Under the pieces are notes generated by a model that had not been told where the DNA came from, made no database searches, and saw nothing but the letters and a program-made list of their open reading frames with translations. Below, piece after piece: positions 10,913 through 22,678 of a DNA stretch of 64,000 bases. The DNA comes from Atopsyche davidsoni (Eukaryota; Arthropoda; Insecta; Trichoptera; Hydrobiosidae), in assembly GCA_022113835.1 (NCBI GenBank), contig JAILWY010000015.1:7788501-7852500 (forward strand), in the 5' to 3' direction. Within the stretch, counting starts at the first letter, position 1, and each line of letters starts with the position of its first letter. The position numbers were made by a program, and so were the translations under genes.

Positions 10913-12000
10913 TTATCTTTTGATGTTGTAAATTTTGAAATGAATAATTAATATTTGCGATATAGTCGTATAATTATTTGACTTAAAATATAACGCATTC
11001 AATGCCCAGCAGTACAAACAATCATATTTTTAGCATACTATTTCTCGATTGCCTTTTATTATTTAACTAGAAATGTAGCCCGTCACAGAATGACGTATTC
11101 GATGAACGATTAGATGAATATTTGCTTTCATTTTTACACATATATTTTTAATAACTGGATATTAATTTCGAAAGCAAAGCTATTCTAAGAAATATTCATC
11201 ACAAATGAGTGGTACATACCATTTTTTTTAATTATAGGACTGTCTTGTTCCTTTTTTTTCTTACAATTCATTGCTTGACATTTCTGTCACATTTCGTGTC
11301 ACAAATAACGCATCACTTTCACTGCATCTTTATTTAATGCAGTCTTTATCACGTTCAATTGTGCAATTCTTTTTGAATTACGTTTGCTGTGCGTAGACAT
11401 TTTGTGTAATTAATGATGTTATTAATAATTTCTCACGCAATTTCGATAAAAAAATTAAATAAGTACTTCAAATGTCAAGCGGACATAAACTGGAAAATTC
11501 TACGAAGCATCAAAATTTGTTTTTTGTAAAAGTTCTGAATTTGAAATTTTTGCGGTGAACAACAGAATCCTATAACTCGTACATATTGAAACTCGCTAAA
11601 GCATATTTTATAGTTTTATTCAATTAGTTTATGAATGAAAATATTATCCTATCGTCTTGAAATTCGGCACATAGCTGTGAAAAAACTTACTGAACTTACG
11701 TTACGTACTTACGTTACGAACTTACGTAGCGTTGTATCTTTTAAGATATTCTATAGAGAACCAAAAAATGAAACATACACACACACCCACCCACACACAA
11801 TGGATATTATTATAGTAGATATTAATTTTTATAATTGCGATATCTGATGAACTTTCGCAAACACGGCGGAGATCTATACCGTGGATCGATTGATCAACTA
11901 TGTCCAGCATATTCCGATGATACTCGGAAGGAGTCATTCCCTGCATCGCCCGACACTGGCGCGTATAATCGAAAGCCGTAACGGCCGACGGGATAATGGG
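10913..12000. other. AT-rich, simple repeats only
   Basis: No gene seen. ACTTACGTTACGT-type repeats lie at 11693-11728 and an AC-rich run at 11777-11800. Confidence 0.5.
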
Positions 12001-12260
12001 GCGCAAATTATATCACAGCCCGGCGCTCGTCCCGCAAGCGGGGTCTCGCGGGTCTCGCGGGGTCTCGCGGGGGCTTGCGGGGTCTTGCGGGGGCTTGCGG
12101 GGCGCGGTCGATAGCGGGCGCAACAGCCCCGGCGCGGGTGAACCCCCTGCGACCAGACGCGCCCGTGTAAATGACCCATTTGTGTCGCGGGCCGCCACGT
12201 GGGCCGGCGCCTTGGCACGGGCCGCCCCCCGCCCCGGCCGATGATGCGATGCATTAATTT
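12001..12260. other. GC-rich island with G-run minisatellite
   Basis: A 10-bp unit, GCGGGGNCTY, is repeated about six times at 12038-12102, giving six runs of three or more G on the plus strand. Downstream, GTGTAAATGACCCATTT (12165-12181) is shared with the next island. Frames open on both strands (11881-12293) are products of the repeat. Confidence 0.5.
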
Positions 12261-12504
12261 TTTTTTTGTCTCCAGACGAAGCGTTTCTATCAATAAAAAT
12301 CATTTTGAACTTTTTTTTTCGCTCAAACGAGTTTAGTACATTTTTTTTTTTTTTTGCTGTTTTGGAGCACTCAAATCATGTGGAAAAAATATAAAATAAT
12401 AAAAAGTATTTTTTTTTTTTTAAATTAAACTTATTCTGTGGAATTGTATCTCCGAACCGGTAGAGATATAAGAATTTTTTTTTTTTTTACAGCATAAAAT
12501 AGAT
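12261..12504. other. poly-T rich spacer
   Basis: Several T9-T15 runs (12257, 12310, 12341, 12411, 12476) separate two GC-rich islands. Confidence 0.6.
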
Positions 12505-13620
12505 ATGTTTTTGAGAGTTAGCGCGGGGCCGCGGCGCCCCGGTGTAAATGACCCATTTACCCGAGGAGCTCCGCCGAGTTCAAGCGCCGCCGGCCGGTTG
12601 GATTTAGACCGGCGGGGTGTTGCCCCGCGCGCCTGCGATTCGTCCCGCGCGATCTACGCCATTCCGAAGGCCATTGTGCCCCCGCAGATTGGAAGCTGTT
12701 GCAAATTAAAACCCACGACAGCTGGACGCGGCTACCTGGGGTGGCGAATAGCCGCGCGGTGCACGGAACGATCGATCGCATATTTATCTTTTAATTTTTC
12801 ATACACCTCGCGGTGCATTGACCGTACCAAAGCGCGGCTTAATTGTATCGTTCCCGAGGCCTCGGGACGTTTCGGGAATTTCCCGTTTAATTATCAATCG
12901 TATTTATTTGTCTGCCGAGTGCCTCGTTACCGAGATCGCGCTCAACTTGTGTATTAATAGAAAAGGTAAAACACAATATTTGTTCAAAGCTTTGTTTGGA
13001 GATTATTGTGAAAGCGATAAACGACGCGGCCGCTGGGGAGAATGCGTATGCATTTATTTTATCTTTTTCCCTGTGAAATTTATACGTTTTATCAATGTGA
13101 AACATTTACATTACCAATATAAAAATTTGTTCCATTGATATACTTGCATATGACTAATCGTATTATTTTGCACACCCCCTTGCTCTGAGTTTGTAAACTC
13201 TTTATTGTTTGCGCTCTGTGTTCATTTAGTATAAACATGAATGAAAACTTTGGTTTAGAATCACTCGGGCACAAATGTCTTTGTAATTTTTCTTCAGGGT
13301 CGATTGATTGTCGCTCCTCTTCATACCTTCGCGCAATAATTATCATATTTTATTTAACCGTGAATGTAAATCGAGTCGGCACGTTTCGACACGGCAGGTC
13401 TTGCTGGCTTGTTTAATGTTTGCGGATCGAATTATTCGTGCCAGGATGAACGTCTTCCAACCCTCGTGTCCAATTACTGCAGCTCCTCTGAACACCTCAT
13501 CGTCGTGGGGAGTGTCTCTTCCGGTCACGGGGATACCGAACGCCCCGCGCGCATCACTCCGCGAGCCCGGCGGTTCATTGACCCGCCCCTTTGAAAAGTA
13601 AAACTTTATATATTATCTCC
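12505..13620. other. two GC-rich islands (12510-12960 and 13360-13600)
   Basis: The first island carries the second copy of GTGTAAATGACCCATTT (12542-12558). A plus-strand frame of 150 codons (12505-12957) spans it, but it starts in low-complexity sequence and shows no domain. The second island has overlapping frames on both strands. AT-rich sequence with TTTATT motifs lies between. I treat these as candidate regulatory islands. Confidence 0.35.
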
Positions 13621-15050
13621 TTGATAGCATCGGATTACACGAAAACAGGCTTTTATCTAGCGTCACAAACATTTTCTCAAATGTATTGCCTTTAAAAATA
13701 TAATATGCATATTTATAAATATTGTAGTAAAATATATTAAGCTCTCCGTGCGATTTGAGCGTTTCACAATGTACTGCTATTACACGATGATATATCAATA
13801 TTCTATTTCAATATATGAGAAAGAAAATGGAAATACTTTTAAGTTTTGAGAAGTAAGTATGTTTTTAAAATAGAATATTAGATAAAAGTAGAACTATAAT
13901 GCGTATCAATGCTAGTCGATAAAGAAGAATCAAACAGGTTTTTAATTTTTGAGTGCATTAATTATCTCATTCGAAGCTTCAGGCAATGAATGCGGTGAAG
14001 GTGATAATTACCTTCGAATAAGTATTGCTAAAGCGGCCGTAGTGCTTCCTTTCGATTTCCAACAAGTTCTGTGATCGTAATGCAGAGAATTCGTTTACAA
14101 ACATTTAATAGTCATTACTGTGTAGCCCCGATGGCCGCCGGATCCTCCGGGAGGGCCCGCCGTGAATAGGGCTCATTGTCAGACGGCGGCATTGTTCAGC
14201 GTTGAATGGAAACTAACACCTGCTCGCTAACTGGCTCGACTTCAAAACTTCTACTCCTCCGCTGAATACTTCAATAAAATCATAAACAGACCTGCTCACA
14301 CGCGGTACTCCGTGTTTATTTTGAACAATTATACACTTACTTGTGTGAATGTCACCATCACAGATCAGTGATCATGAAACCAATCACAGAGCAGTTTATT
14401 AAAAATATTTATACCTATTATTATTTTTTTTACAAATTCTGTATGTCAGTGGCGTGCGTTAAAAGAATAATAAATTAATTAAAATGTCCAGCGTCGCTCG
14501 GTGCGACCAGGTACCTCGGATTCTCCTGTTTGTTTCTGCGGTTTCGGTTATCGTGTGTTGTTTTGAGTTATAATCAACATTGGTTTCAAACAATACTGAT
14601 AATTATTAGTGGCACAATATTGATAGCGAATGACAATATCAACGTGAGAAAAATTGAGATCGGTTAAAATACTTTGGGCGCTCCAAGTTTTTATAATTAT
14701 ATAAATTGTTTGATAGAAACCTTAGTAGATAAGCATTATTAGAATAAAAAAACAATACACGATTTTCTTAAAGTTTTGATTATGTGCCTGCCTAATGTTT
14801 TCCGCAGCTCTCAATTTCTAACGAGCTATATCCGGTTTTCTTTTATTTAATCTGTATTTGACTCTGCACGTTCGCATGTAGGTACCCACACAAAACCGCA
14901 CCGATCAATCACATTCTTGTATTGAAATACATATTATGTCATTTTATCGGTCATTTACCTAAAGAGTGGACAACGCACGGATATTTTCGTTATTATTGAA
15001 GTATTTACTATACAAGCGGTTAGGTCACACGACGGAATCAATCCTGAAAA
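13621..15050. other. mostly AT-rich, small GC island at 14120-14210
   Basis: No gene seen. The block at 14120-14210 is GC-rich and non-repetitive. A single CAGTGGCGTGC end at 14449 may be the stub of a DNA element. Confidence 0.4.
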
Positions 15051-15260
15051 TCTCGCATTACCGCCGCGCGATCATATCGTCGTTTTTCCCGCGCACAACA
15101 AATTAGGGCCGATAATTTCCCCGCGGTGTAATTCTTCCCGCCGTTTTCAACCCCCGCCCCCTTGCCCCGCCCGGCTCGGGTGGCGGGGCAAGGGGGCGAA
15201 AAACGCCCCCGCCCTAATAACCGCTCGGCGAAATATTCAATTCCGTCATAATTCGACGGC
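15051..15260. repeat. GC-rich island with long perfect hairpin
   Basis: Arms 15155-15171 and 15182-15198 are perfectly complementary over 17 bp, CGCCCCCTTGCCCCGCC and its complement, around a 10-nt loop. Outside them CGTTTTC and GAAAAACG give a further imperfect pairing. No T-run follows, and no repeat family is recognised. Confidence 0.7.
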
Positions 15261-15990
15261 TCTCGGCCTGTCTCGATTTTTAATTATTTATCTCAAACAA
15301 TGCCGTCCCTTGAAGATTGCCGATAAATTATTTCGAGTGAATTGGTTTTTTTTTATCCACACACCTATATAATATATATAGATGTATAATTTACAAATAT
15401 ATGAATTGTGTTGATTGCGTATCAAATGGCCGGTTCCTAGTTTGTCGCCAGCCTCACCTTGGACTAAAACAACTTCGCTATGCTGTCTTGTCGGCTTTAC
15501 TGGCAAATAGCAACGGAAATAAGAAAAATGCAACAGAGGCTCGGAGCGCGGCCGCCCCGGAAGCGCCCGTCTCACCTGACAGAACAATATGAAGTATTAA
15601 TTATTATGTATGCTAACAGCTTAGAGTATATTGGCACGGGCTAACCGACTCGCCGGTCTTGTTGATTATCTGTGCTTATTATTATATAATAATAATAATA
15701 AACATTAATAACTAAGCGCAGATATCCAATGCTCAATTAACTTGATTGAAGCATTGCTATTTATGATATTTTTTTTAAGTAAACATTGATATTTTTACAT
15801 GCCGTTTACCTATCAATAAATTTCAATATAACCGAGCGACATTGGTATAAATATGAATGATTTTACGTTAGGTTAACTACATGTATATTTAGATTACATG
15901 TATTATAATGAATATATAAAGTATGTTTGTGTGTTTGCTGGGTGGTTTATGATTTTAATTTTGCAACAGGTATAGATCTATTGGTTTTAA
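15261..15990. other. AT-rich, no gene seen
   Basis: A small moderately GC-rich piece (15420-15590) is open on both strands with no recognisable product. The rest is AT-rich. Confidence 0.5.
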
Positions 15991-16293
15991 TTACGCAAAA
16001 CGGTATTGTATGCTTTTTTGACTGAAAGGATTCCCGATAGCTTTGTTAGAAAAATAGCGACGTTTTCTGGACAAATAGTTGAGCTGGATGATCCGCGCCG
16101 AGTATTGACGCAGTCTTATCGAGTGAAATCTGTATATTTTGAAGATCCAGCGCCAGCGAAGAAATCACTGCTGGGCTTGCCGGCCGCGGTAGATGGAAGG
16201 CTTTGTAAAATATACCGGAACAAACCGAGACCCGCCCAAGGCTACAGAGCCGTGGATGACAATGAATTACCTTTATCTGTCTTGAAATTCTGA
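15991..16293 (+). other. open frame without ATG, unidentified
   Basis: After a stop at 15988-15990 the frame stays open for 100 codons to TGA (16291-16293), with balanced composition (segments such as GQIVELDDPRRVL and RVKSVYFEDPAPAKK). There is no in-frame ATG at the 5' end. The nearest possible acceptor is TTTGTTAG at 16046. It could be a terminal exon, a decayed gene or chance. I do not recognise it. Confidence 0.2.
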
Positions 16294-17930
16294 TATTCGT
16301 TATGTACGATATTATGATAATTTTCAATTCTGACAAGTGCAGCGTTTCAATGCCACTAAAACACACGCAATATTGTATATATGCACATGTATACGATGTG
16401 TATATTTTCAAGGTCCTCGTGCTGCAAATCTGGAGTGACAATATGGCCAGCTGTATAGCGCAAATCCACGAGGTTGCTCGAGGATAATATACGAGGTTTT
16501 TTTTTTTATCAATGATGGTGTGAATAGTCTTCTATTACCTGCTGTACGATTTTTGATACATTTAATACAGTGGCTACTATCAAATTGAAATACTTAAAAA
16601 GTAAACTCTCAACACATCGAAGAGAATTCATGTTGAACGATTTTATTAAAAGATTGTTCATCATTGGCGTGTTCGTGTGCTTACACCAAGCGCGAGAACA
16701 ATCAAATAAAATATCCGCATTCAAATCTATAGGGTGTGAAAGTTATCCCAGTAGATACGTATTAATTAATTGTTTGTTGCGTGAATAATTTTCTTTGCAT
16801 GAGGAGGATGCGAAATTTAAATAGTATAAATATAAGTAGAAAAATATTTGATCAAGGTAACCCGAGCTTGTAGGCTTTTTGGTGAAGTCAGCTATCGGCG
16901 TTTAGGCCATGGGTAATCTCGGAACTTTCTGTCCCAGTAAATACTCGTTTGATTGAATAAGTGCTGTTTTCCCGGCGCGCTGCACGCCGTACTTAGGTAG
17001 ATTCACATGCTTATTTGCCCTTTGTTCCGCCGATTTGCAATGTCATCGAAACGAATTGATTGTCAAGGCTACATTGAGACGCAGAACCGCAAAACTCCAA
17101 TAACTCTGTATCAACTGGGCGGTGATGCAACTCGTAGGCACAATAGATAACAACTATCTGGCTTTTTTGTCGTTGAAATATTGAAACCAATATTTGACAT
17201 ATATACATACATATTTTTAGTAAATTATTGTATGCTGTCATATTTGAAACATTTGTGTTTATGCAATGGCGTGGACTACACTGCAAGACGGATGATGAGT
17301 CAAGAGCAATACTGCAACACAATCCTTGGCCGTTTTATGCAGTCGTCCACTAAAACAGATTATGTAATAAGTTAACTATGGTTCAATGGCGTCCAGCGAG
17401 CTTTTCATTTTAAAAGTCTCAAAATAAAAATAATAACAGCATTCTATAACGTCATTTCATCTCAAAATACATAAATAGTTACCCAAAAAAAACACTGTAT
17501 AAAACGGAAGTGTGAGAACAAGCTAGTACGTGTATTTAGCTCATATAAAAGTAACATTTAGGGCTAAATATCAAAGCGTACTTATCGTACGCCATTTCCT
17601 CAGCTTATTGATTGTATCTTAATTAACTCAAAGATGCAAGTAATATTCTGTGTCAGACGTCTCGGCACGCCACTTTCATAAACTACCCTATTTCCTTGTA
17701 TCGATGCTGTAGTGTAGATTGTAATTATATCATTATGATTACACGCTCACATGTAAGATAGACAAAAAGTGTACATCGGGGGCTTTATATAAAAAAACAC
17801 GACAGAACCAATCAATTTCCTTAATTAAATTTTACAGCAAAGCGGTGCTACGGATTCTGTGTGCCCCAAAAAATCCTCTATACTGTACTCACTCTCGCGA
17901 AAAACAGTTTTCGTAAATGCTGCCCGCATT
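16294..17930. other. AT-rich, no gene seen
   Basis: Short open frames on both strands at 16302-17375 have no domain. No repeats recognised. Confidence 0.5.
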
Positions 17931-18340
17931 AAACACCATCAATCATGCCGCCCACAATACCTTTCCCACTCCCAATATTGATTCGCAATTTAGTCGATAT
18001 GTCGCTCTCGTGCCCCTGGCAGGCCCCGACCCTGCGCCACGAGGCCCGGATTGATTTTCAATTATTAGGGACGCCACCGCCACCGCCACCGCCACCGCCG
18101 CTGCCCTGTCCAATTGAACGCCGCCGGGCGCGTGCAACGCTGCGCCTTTCACTCCGTTGCCTTGTTACGCTCCAGTTGTATCGCCGGCCTGAACTTTGGT
18201 CCCGTCTCGCGGCTCCGAGATCATCCGCGGGGAGATGCGGGGGATCCCCCGGCCGACTCCCGCGGACACGAGTGCGAAAGAGAAAGCACCTGCGTCGGCG
18301 TAGAAAAATCGCCGTGAATTCAAAATAGTCGTTTTAAATG
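17931..18340. other. GC-rich island with CCACCG repeat
   Basis: CpG-rich segment. CCACCG units at 18072-18103 match the short repeat at 4597-4620. The plus frame 17945-18328 and the minus frame 17943-18152 owe their length to composition. Confidence 0.4.
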
Positions 18341-20100
18341 TTGCACGGGACGGTGTCTTTAGAAAGTACTCGCCAAGTGTTTTTGAAGCTTAAATTTTTG
18401 TGCTACACTTACTGCAGCTTCTCACATTTTTCCACGGCCTTTCGCGGTGGTTTTGAAATTCAAACTGCATGTGCATAAAAATCCTGTAAAAATAATGTGT
18501 TTGTGATGGCAGCATATTATCTTACATTGTTACAAATTTGAGCGCTCGTTGAGATAGGTTGAATTCATATTTTGGTAGTTCTGTTAGCAACCCGTTGGTT
18601 ATCCCGTAACGTGGAACTATATAACTAGTGTCAGCCTGAGCATCGAGCCCCATCCGGATGCCGAACTGAAAAGCGAAAAAAAAACAGTTTAATTCACAGA
18701 ATTATTAGTGAAAGTGGTGGATCACTTACCCGAAACATTCTTGAACGTATTATATTTTTAAAATAAAATGATTTTATTATTCTTTTTTGACAAAAATCAG
18801 AGTCTCGCAAAACAATTTCACTTTCTATAGAAGTTATATTGGCGTTTCATCAAAAAGTCATCCTTTTTTACAAAATATCTATTACAAAATATGCAATGAT
18901 GTCCGTTGAAAAACACAGTTAACAGTTCAATGAAATACTCACATATTATGTAATAAAATTTATATTCCAATATAATAAGAAAAACTCTAGAAACCGATCA
19001 TTTTGCTATATTGTATTTTCGGTTAAAAAGCCCGCTTGCGTATGCCAGGTTTCTGATGAGCTGAAGCTGGTCTTTCGGAGCCGGTCTCCTCGGAGCTGGC
19101 GCCTCACATGCGGCGTGCGCCGCCGGGCAAGATGTGCAGCCAATCGATTATGCTGCATCTAAGCGATATGATTGAAATTGATTTTTTTTTAGTGGCTGTT
19201 AAAATCTATTTTAGTCTTGTGCGTATTATGCACTAGGTTATACTGTGGTATTGTACTTGAGAAATCACTAAGTAAAACAACATTTTTTATAATAAGTCTA
19301 AATTCCGCCGTGAAAGTATTTTTTTTTTTTTACTTGTTCGTATTTGCAGATTAAAATTCATGTTTTTGGCCATTAGTATTTTTTTCACTATATATTTGTA
19401 TATAATTTTTCGTAATTCTATAAATACTTACACAGATTTTTTTTATACTAACAATATTGATCTTTTGACTCCATTATCAATTGGACGATAGCACAATCGT
19501 TAGTGCAAATTGGTTGTTGCATAAATTTCTTTGAATGTAATCGGCGACCAAGACACATGCGTACATTGTTAATCGTACATTAAGCAATGTATCGGGACTC
19601 TTGTCTCGCGTATCCCCGAGATTTGATAATGGTGTTTTCCAAGTATTATGACCGGTCTGGCCGATGAGCGTCTGCGAGCTTCACTGCGGGTCTAATTCAA
19701 CTTTATATTTGTTTTTAATTTATGTCAAATTTGTTAAAAAATACTTCCAACCAACATGGGTTTAAGCTTTTTAAGGTTTGAAATCTCTGTCTCATTTTTT
19801 TTGTTGTACATCGTGAGCTATAATTTTTGAATCTTCCTTCGTTTTCAATACCTTCTTAAATAGACATTCATATATAATCCTACAATATTTATGTAGAAAT
19901 TTATTTGTAAGATTACACCTTGCTATAGTCACAAGAAAAGAACGCTGTTTTTTTTTGTTTTTCGTGTTGGAAACGTGCAATTAAAGAAGCGTCCCTGTAT
20001 ATTGCAACCAACGCACGCTACCTTTTTTGATTTTGTGGACGCAAAAAAATCCTTTTGCCGTATTTATCTTATAATGTGATCGCATGCGCTGGCCGACTGA
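18341..20100. other. AT-rich, no gene seen
   Basis: A small GC-rich patch (19030-19150) is the only departure from the AT-rich background. No supported gene or repeat. Confidence 0.5.
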
Positions 20101-20102
20101 AT

Positions 20103-20135
20103 TCTGCCGATTTCGTCCGAATGCAAATCGGCAGA
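20103..20135. repeat. 11-bp perfect hairpin
   Basis: TCTGCCGATTT at 20103-20113 pairs perfectly with AAATCGGCAGA at 20125-20135 across an 11-nt loop. It sits in a small GC-rich patch (20085-20180). Too short for a microRNA precursor. Confidence 0.6.
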
Positions 20136-22118
20136 GATCGGGGCCACTCGGAGTGTAACCCTAACCAACCCTAGCCGGCGATAGGAGAGTATCATGCTAT
20201 TATAATATGATTGGATAACTTATTAGGTATATTTTTTGTATTGAGTTACGACCTTGAATAAGAAGCACAAAGTCAAATTAAATTGCGAACCTAGAATCTG
20301 ATGTTACGATAGATATATCATGGTTTACCAGAATATTAACAAATCTTCACTTGTTTTGTATTCGCCTCCATTAGACATGAACGGACAAGTTTATTTGTTT
20401 CAAAAGGGAAACTGCTCCTCAATTAAACTCTCCGAACTGGGTCTTTAATGAACAGAACGGGCAACACTGGACAGAAAGAAACTTTGCCAATTGTTCGAAC
20501 AAACAAGCAGGCGAGTAAGCAAGCAACTGCGCTGCCGTTGTTTGTTCTCACAAATTAGATCGATACAGAAGGTCTGATGATAATAAATGCAAAGTAAATA
20601 AATTAAAACACCTGGTTTTGCTTAATTTAACGTTATGTACCTATCAGTAATTATACACATTTAAAAATAATATCTCAATCTAATAATTTGGACGGTCGGA
20701 ATTTATTTCCACACGCCTAAATATATAATATATTCACAAATATTAATACATATACTATATACGAGTATATTAGAAGTCGTAAACGGCATCAAAAAGCACA
20801 AGCATGAGATGCAGCTTCTTGTTATTCCTCGCATTTAATACACATATATTTATTTTGAAGAAACCTCTTCGATCAGATATACTTTTTTGGGTACCCTTAT
20901 AACAATAAGCAAGTTAGAGACGCTGGTTTACATTATAAAACCACGTAAATATAAACTGTATAGCGTTAAAAACACAAACATATGCTCTCACTAATATTAA
21001 TTTGAATACACTTGTATCGCGTGGCAACGGGACAAGACATTTAATTCGTTTAATATTATGTGCTAGTACGTATGTGTATAATAATTTTATGTTTAACCCT
21101 TTTTCTTGGATATGTTTGTCTGTACCACTTACCCATTTATATCGTTTACATTTATGGTTTTTATTATACCTACAATCACAATGGACGTTGATTGATTCGA
21201 TATCGTTCGAGTTAATAACCTCACTTACCATTATCCAAGTCAATTCTGTGGGCAAATAGTTCGAGTCTGCTTTGCGACTTTATGCCGGGAATGGCGAACC
21301 TTTATCAGGTAAACAGCTCACTACGGGCTCACAGTGGAGTCGAGAGCGCAGCCTTGCTGGAAACCGACTATAATTATAAACACAGTGCTCTCGAAAATAC
21401 AGGTTATCAATTCAATAGCGCGAAGTCGATTCCAAATCTCGTATAATTCTAGATACTCAATATAAAATATACTGAAAACAAAAATATTTAGAATATACCA
21501 CATTCCATTGAACTTCCATGGCTCGTTTTTTTGCGTGTTTTTTCTATTTTTTATTTATGAAAGTTTAGCTTTATAATTATACCAATTACGTGCAAATGCG
21601 AACGACGAGTTTATCAACCACAAGAACTCAAATTAGAGGTAACTGCACATATATGCAACTTGACACGTCTGGCAATTTCCCTTTGTTGTACGCATTCATA
21701 TCACAGAAAAATATTAGAGAAGGCTTTTTTAAATCTCAGGCCATTTTTTTTTTTTAATATTATAGTTATTCTTTACCCCTATCACATTATTATCACGTGG
21801 TTGGCTTCGATGGTTTCCACATTATTTGTAAGGATGTTTCAATTTTTTTTTACACTTTTCCATAGTAATGTGTAGCCTTTGTTCGTTGCTGCACTATATT
21901 TAAACCCCACCTGGCCGACGTACCAAACAGTATTGATTTATTAAAGCAATATTGAGCCGTGCGATTGTATAGGTACTTGTAATATTATTACTGAACTATT
22001 AACCGCAGAATATTGGGAGCACCCCGGAGTCGAATGCTTATCTCGGGTGTTGAATCTGTCATCATTTACATTTTATTATTTAAATATATTCACTGTGTCT
22101 TGTTTGCATTGGGTTCAT
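20136..22118. other. AT-rich, no gene seen
   Basis: No supported gene. Open frames at 20914-21259 overlap on opposite strands and are unconvincing. Confidence 0.5.
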
Positions 22119-22124
22119 TTCAGA

Positions 22125-22234
22125 ACGTAAGCGATGCAGTGCATTTCAAATGCCACGTAGAAACAGACCAGCTAGGAAATCCAGCTGGACCGAGATGTTC
22201 AGAACTTGCAACTAACATTCAATACATTACATAA
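22125..22234 (+). other. candidate 3'-terminal exon, unidentified
   Basis: A TTGGGTTCATTTCAG acceptor-like sequence ends at 22124. It is followed by 36 codons (NVSDAVHFKCHVETDQLG onward) and TAA. The peptide has a balanced, protein-like composition that differs from the AT-rich surroundings. The retrotransposon begins about 100 bp further on. No family recognised; evidence is weak. Confidence 0.2.
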
Positions 22235-22336
22235 ATTATGAAAATAATATGCTCATCTTTTATAAAATAATATCTTAGTAAATATTAGAATTCACAAGTT
22301 CAGGATTCATAATTTCAAAAAATATATATTTTATTA

Positions 22337-22340
22337 ATAC
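22337..22340. repeat. target-site duplication ATAC, left
   Basis: ATAC directly precedes the LTR and recurs at 28899-28902. Because the LTR ends in A, a 5-bp duplication AATAC is an equally good reading. The 4-6 bp length fits a gypsy integrase. Confidence 0.85.
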
Positions 22341-22678
22341 TGTAACGAGCCGGGTCTATAATTAAAAGATGATTTATTTGCACTATTTATATTTAACTTA
22401 TATGGTACAAAGTCTTCACAATTATTTATATTAACAACGTATTTATATCAACAACACTCCAGGACTGTCTCTTGCTCACTGCCGCCGGTCGCCTTGTTAC
22501 TCTCTCTGCAAGACCGCGTATTGTCGCCTCAGACGACGGTCGATCGATCATTCTAGAATCGCTCGGCAATGGATCGATAAGTTTTAGAACACAGAGTTGG
22601 AGCTCGGCAGAAGCGTCACGACCGATTCCATTTGTATGCCCTGTTCCGCGATCTTTGCCGCCGCGCTATCACGTAACA
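22341..22678 (-). repeat. 3' LTR of the gypsy element
   Basis: 338 bp, identical to 28561-28898. The first 95 nt in element sense (22678-22584) encode the C-terminus and stop codon of Pol. AATAAA at 22373-22378 is the likely polyadenylation signal. Confidence 0.97.
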
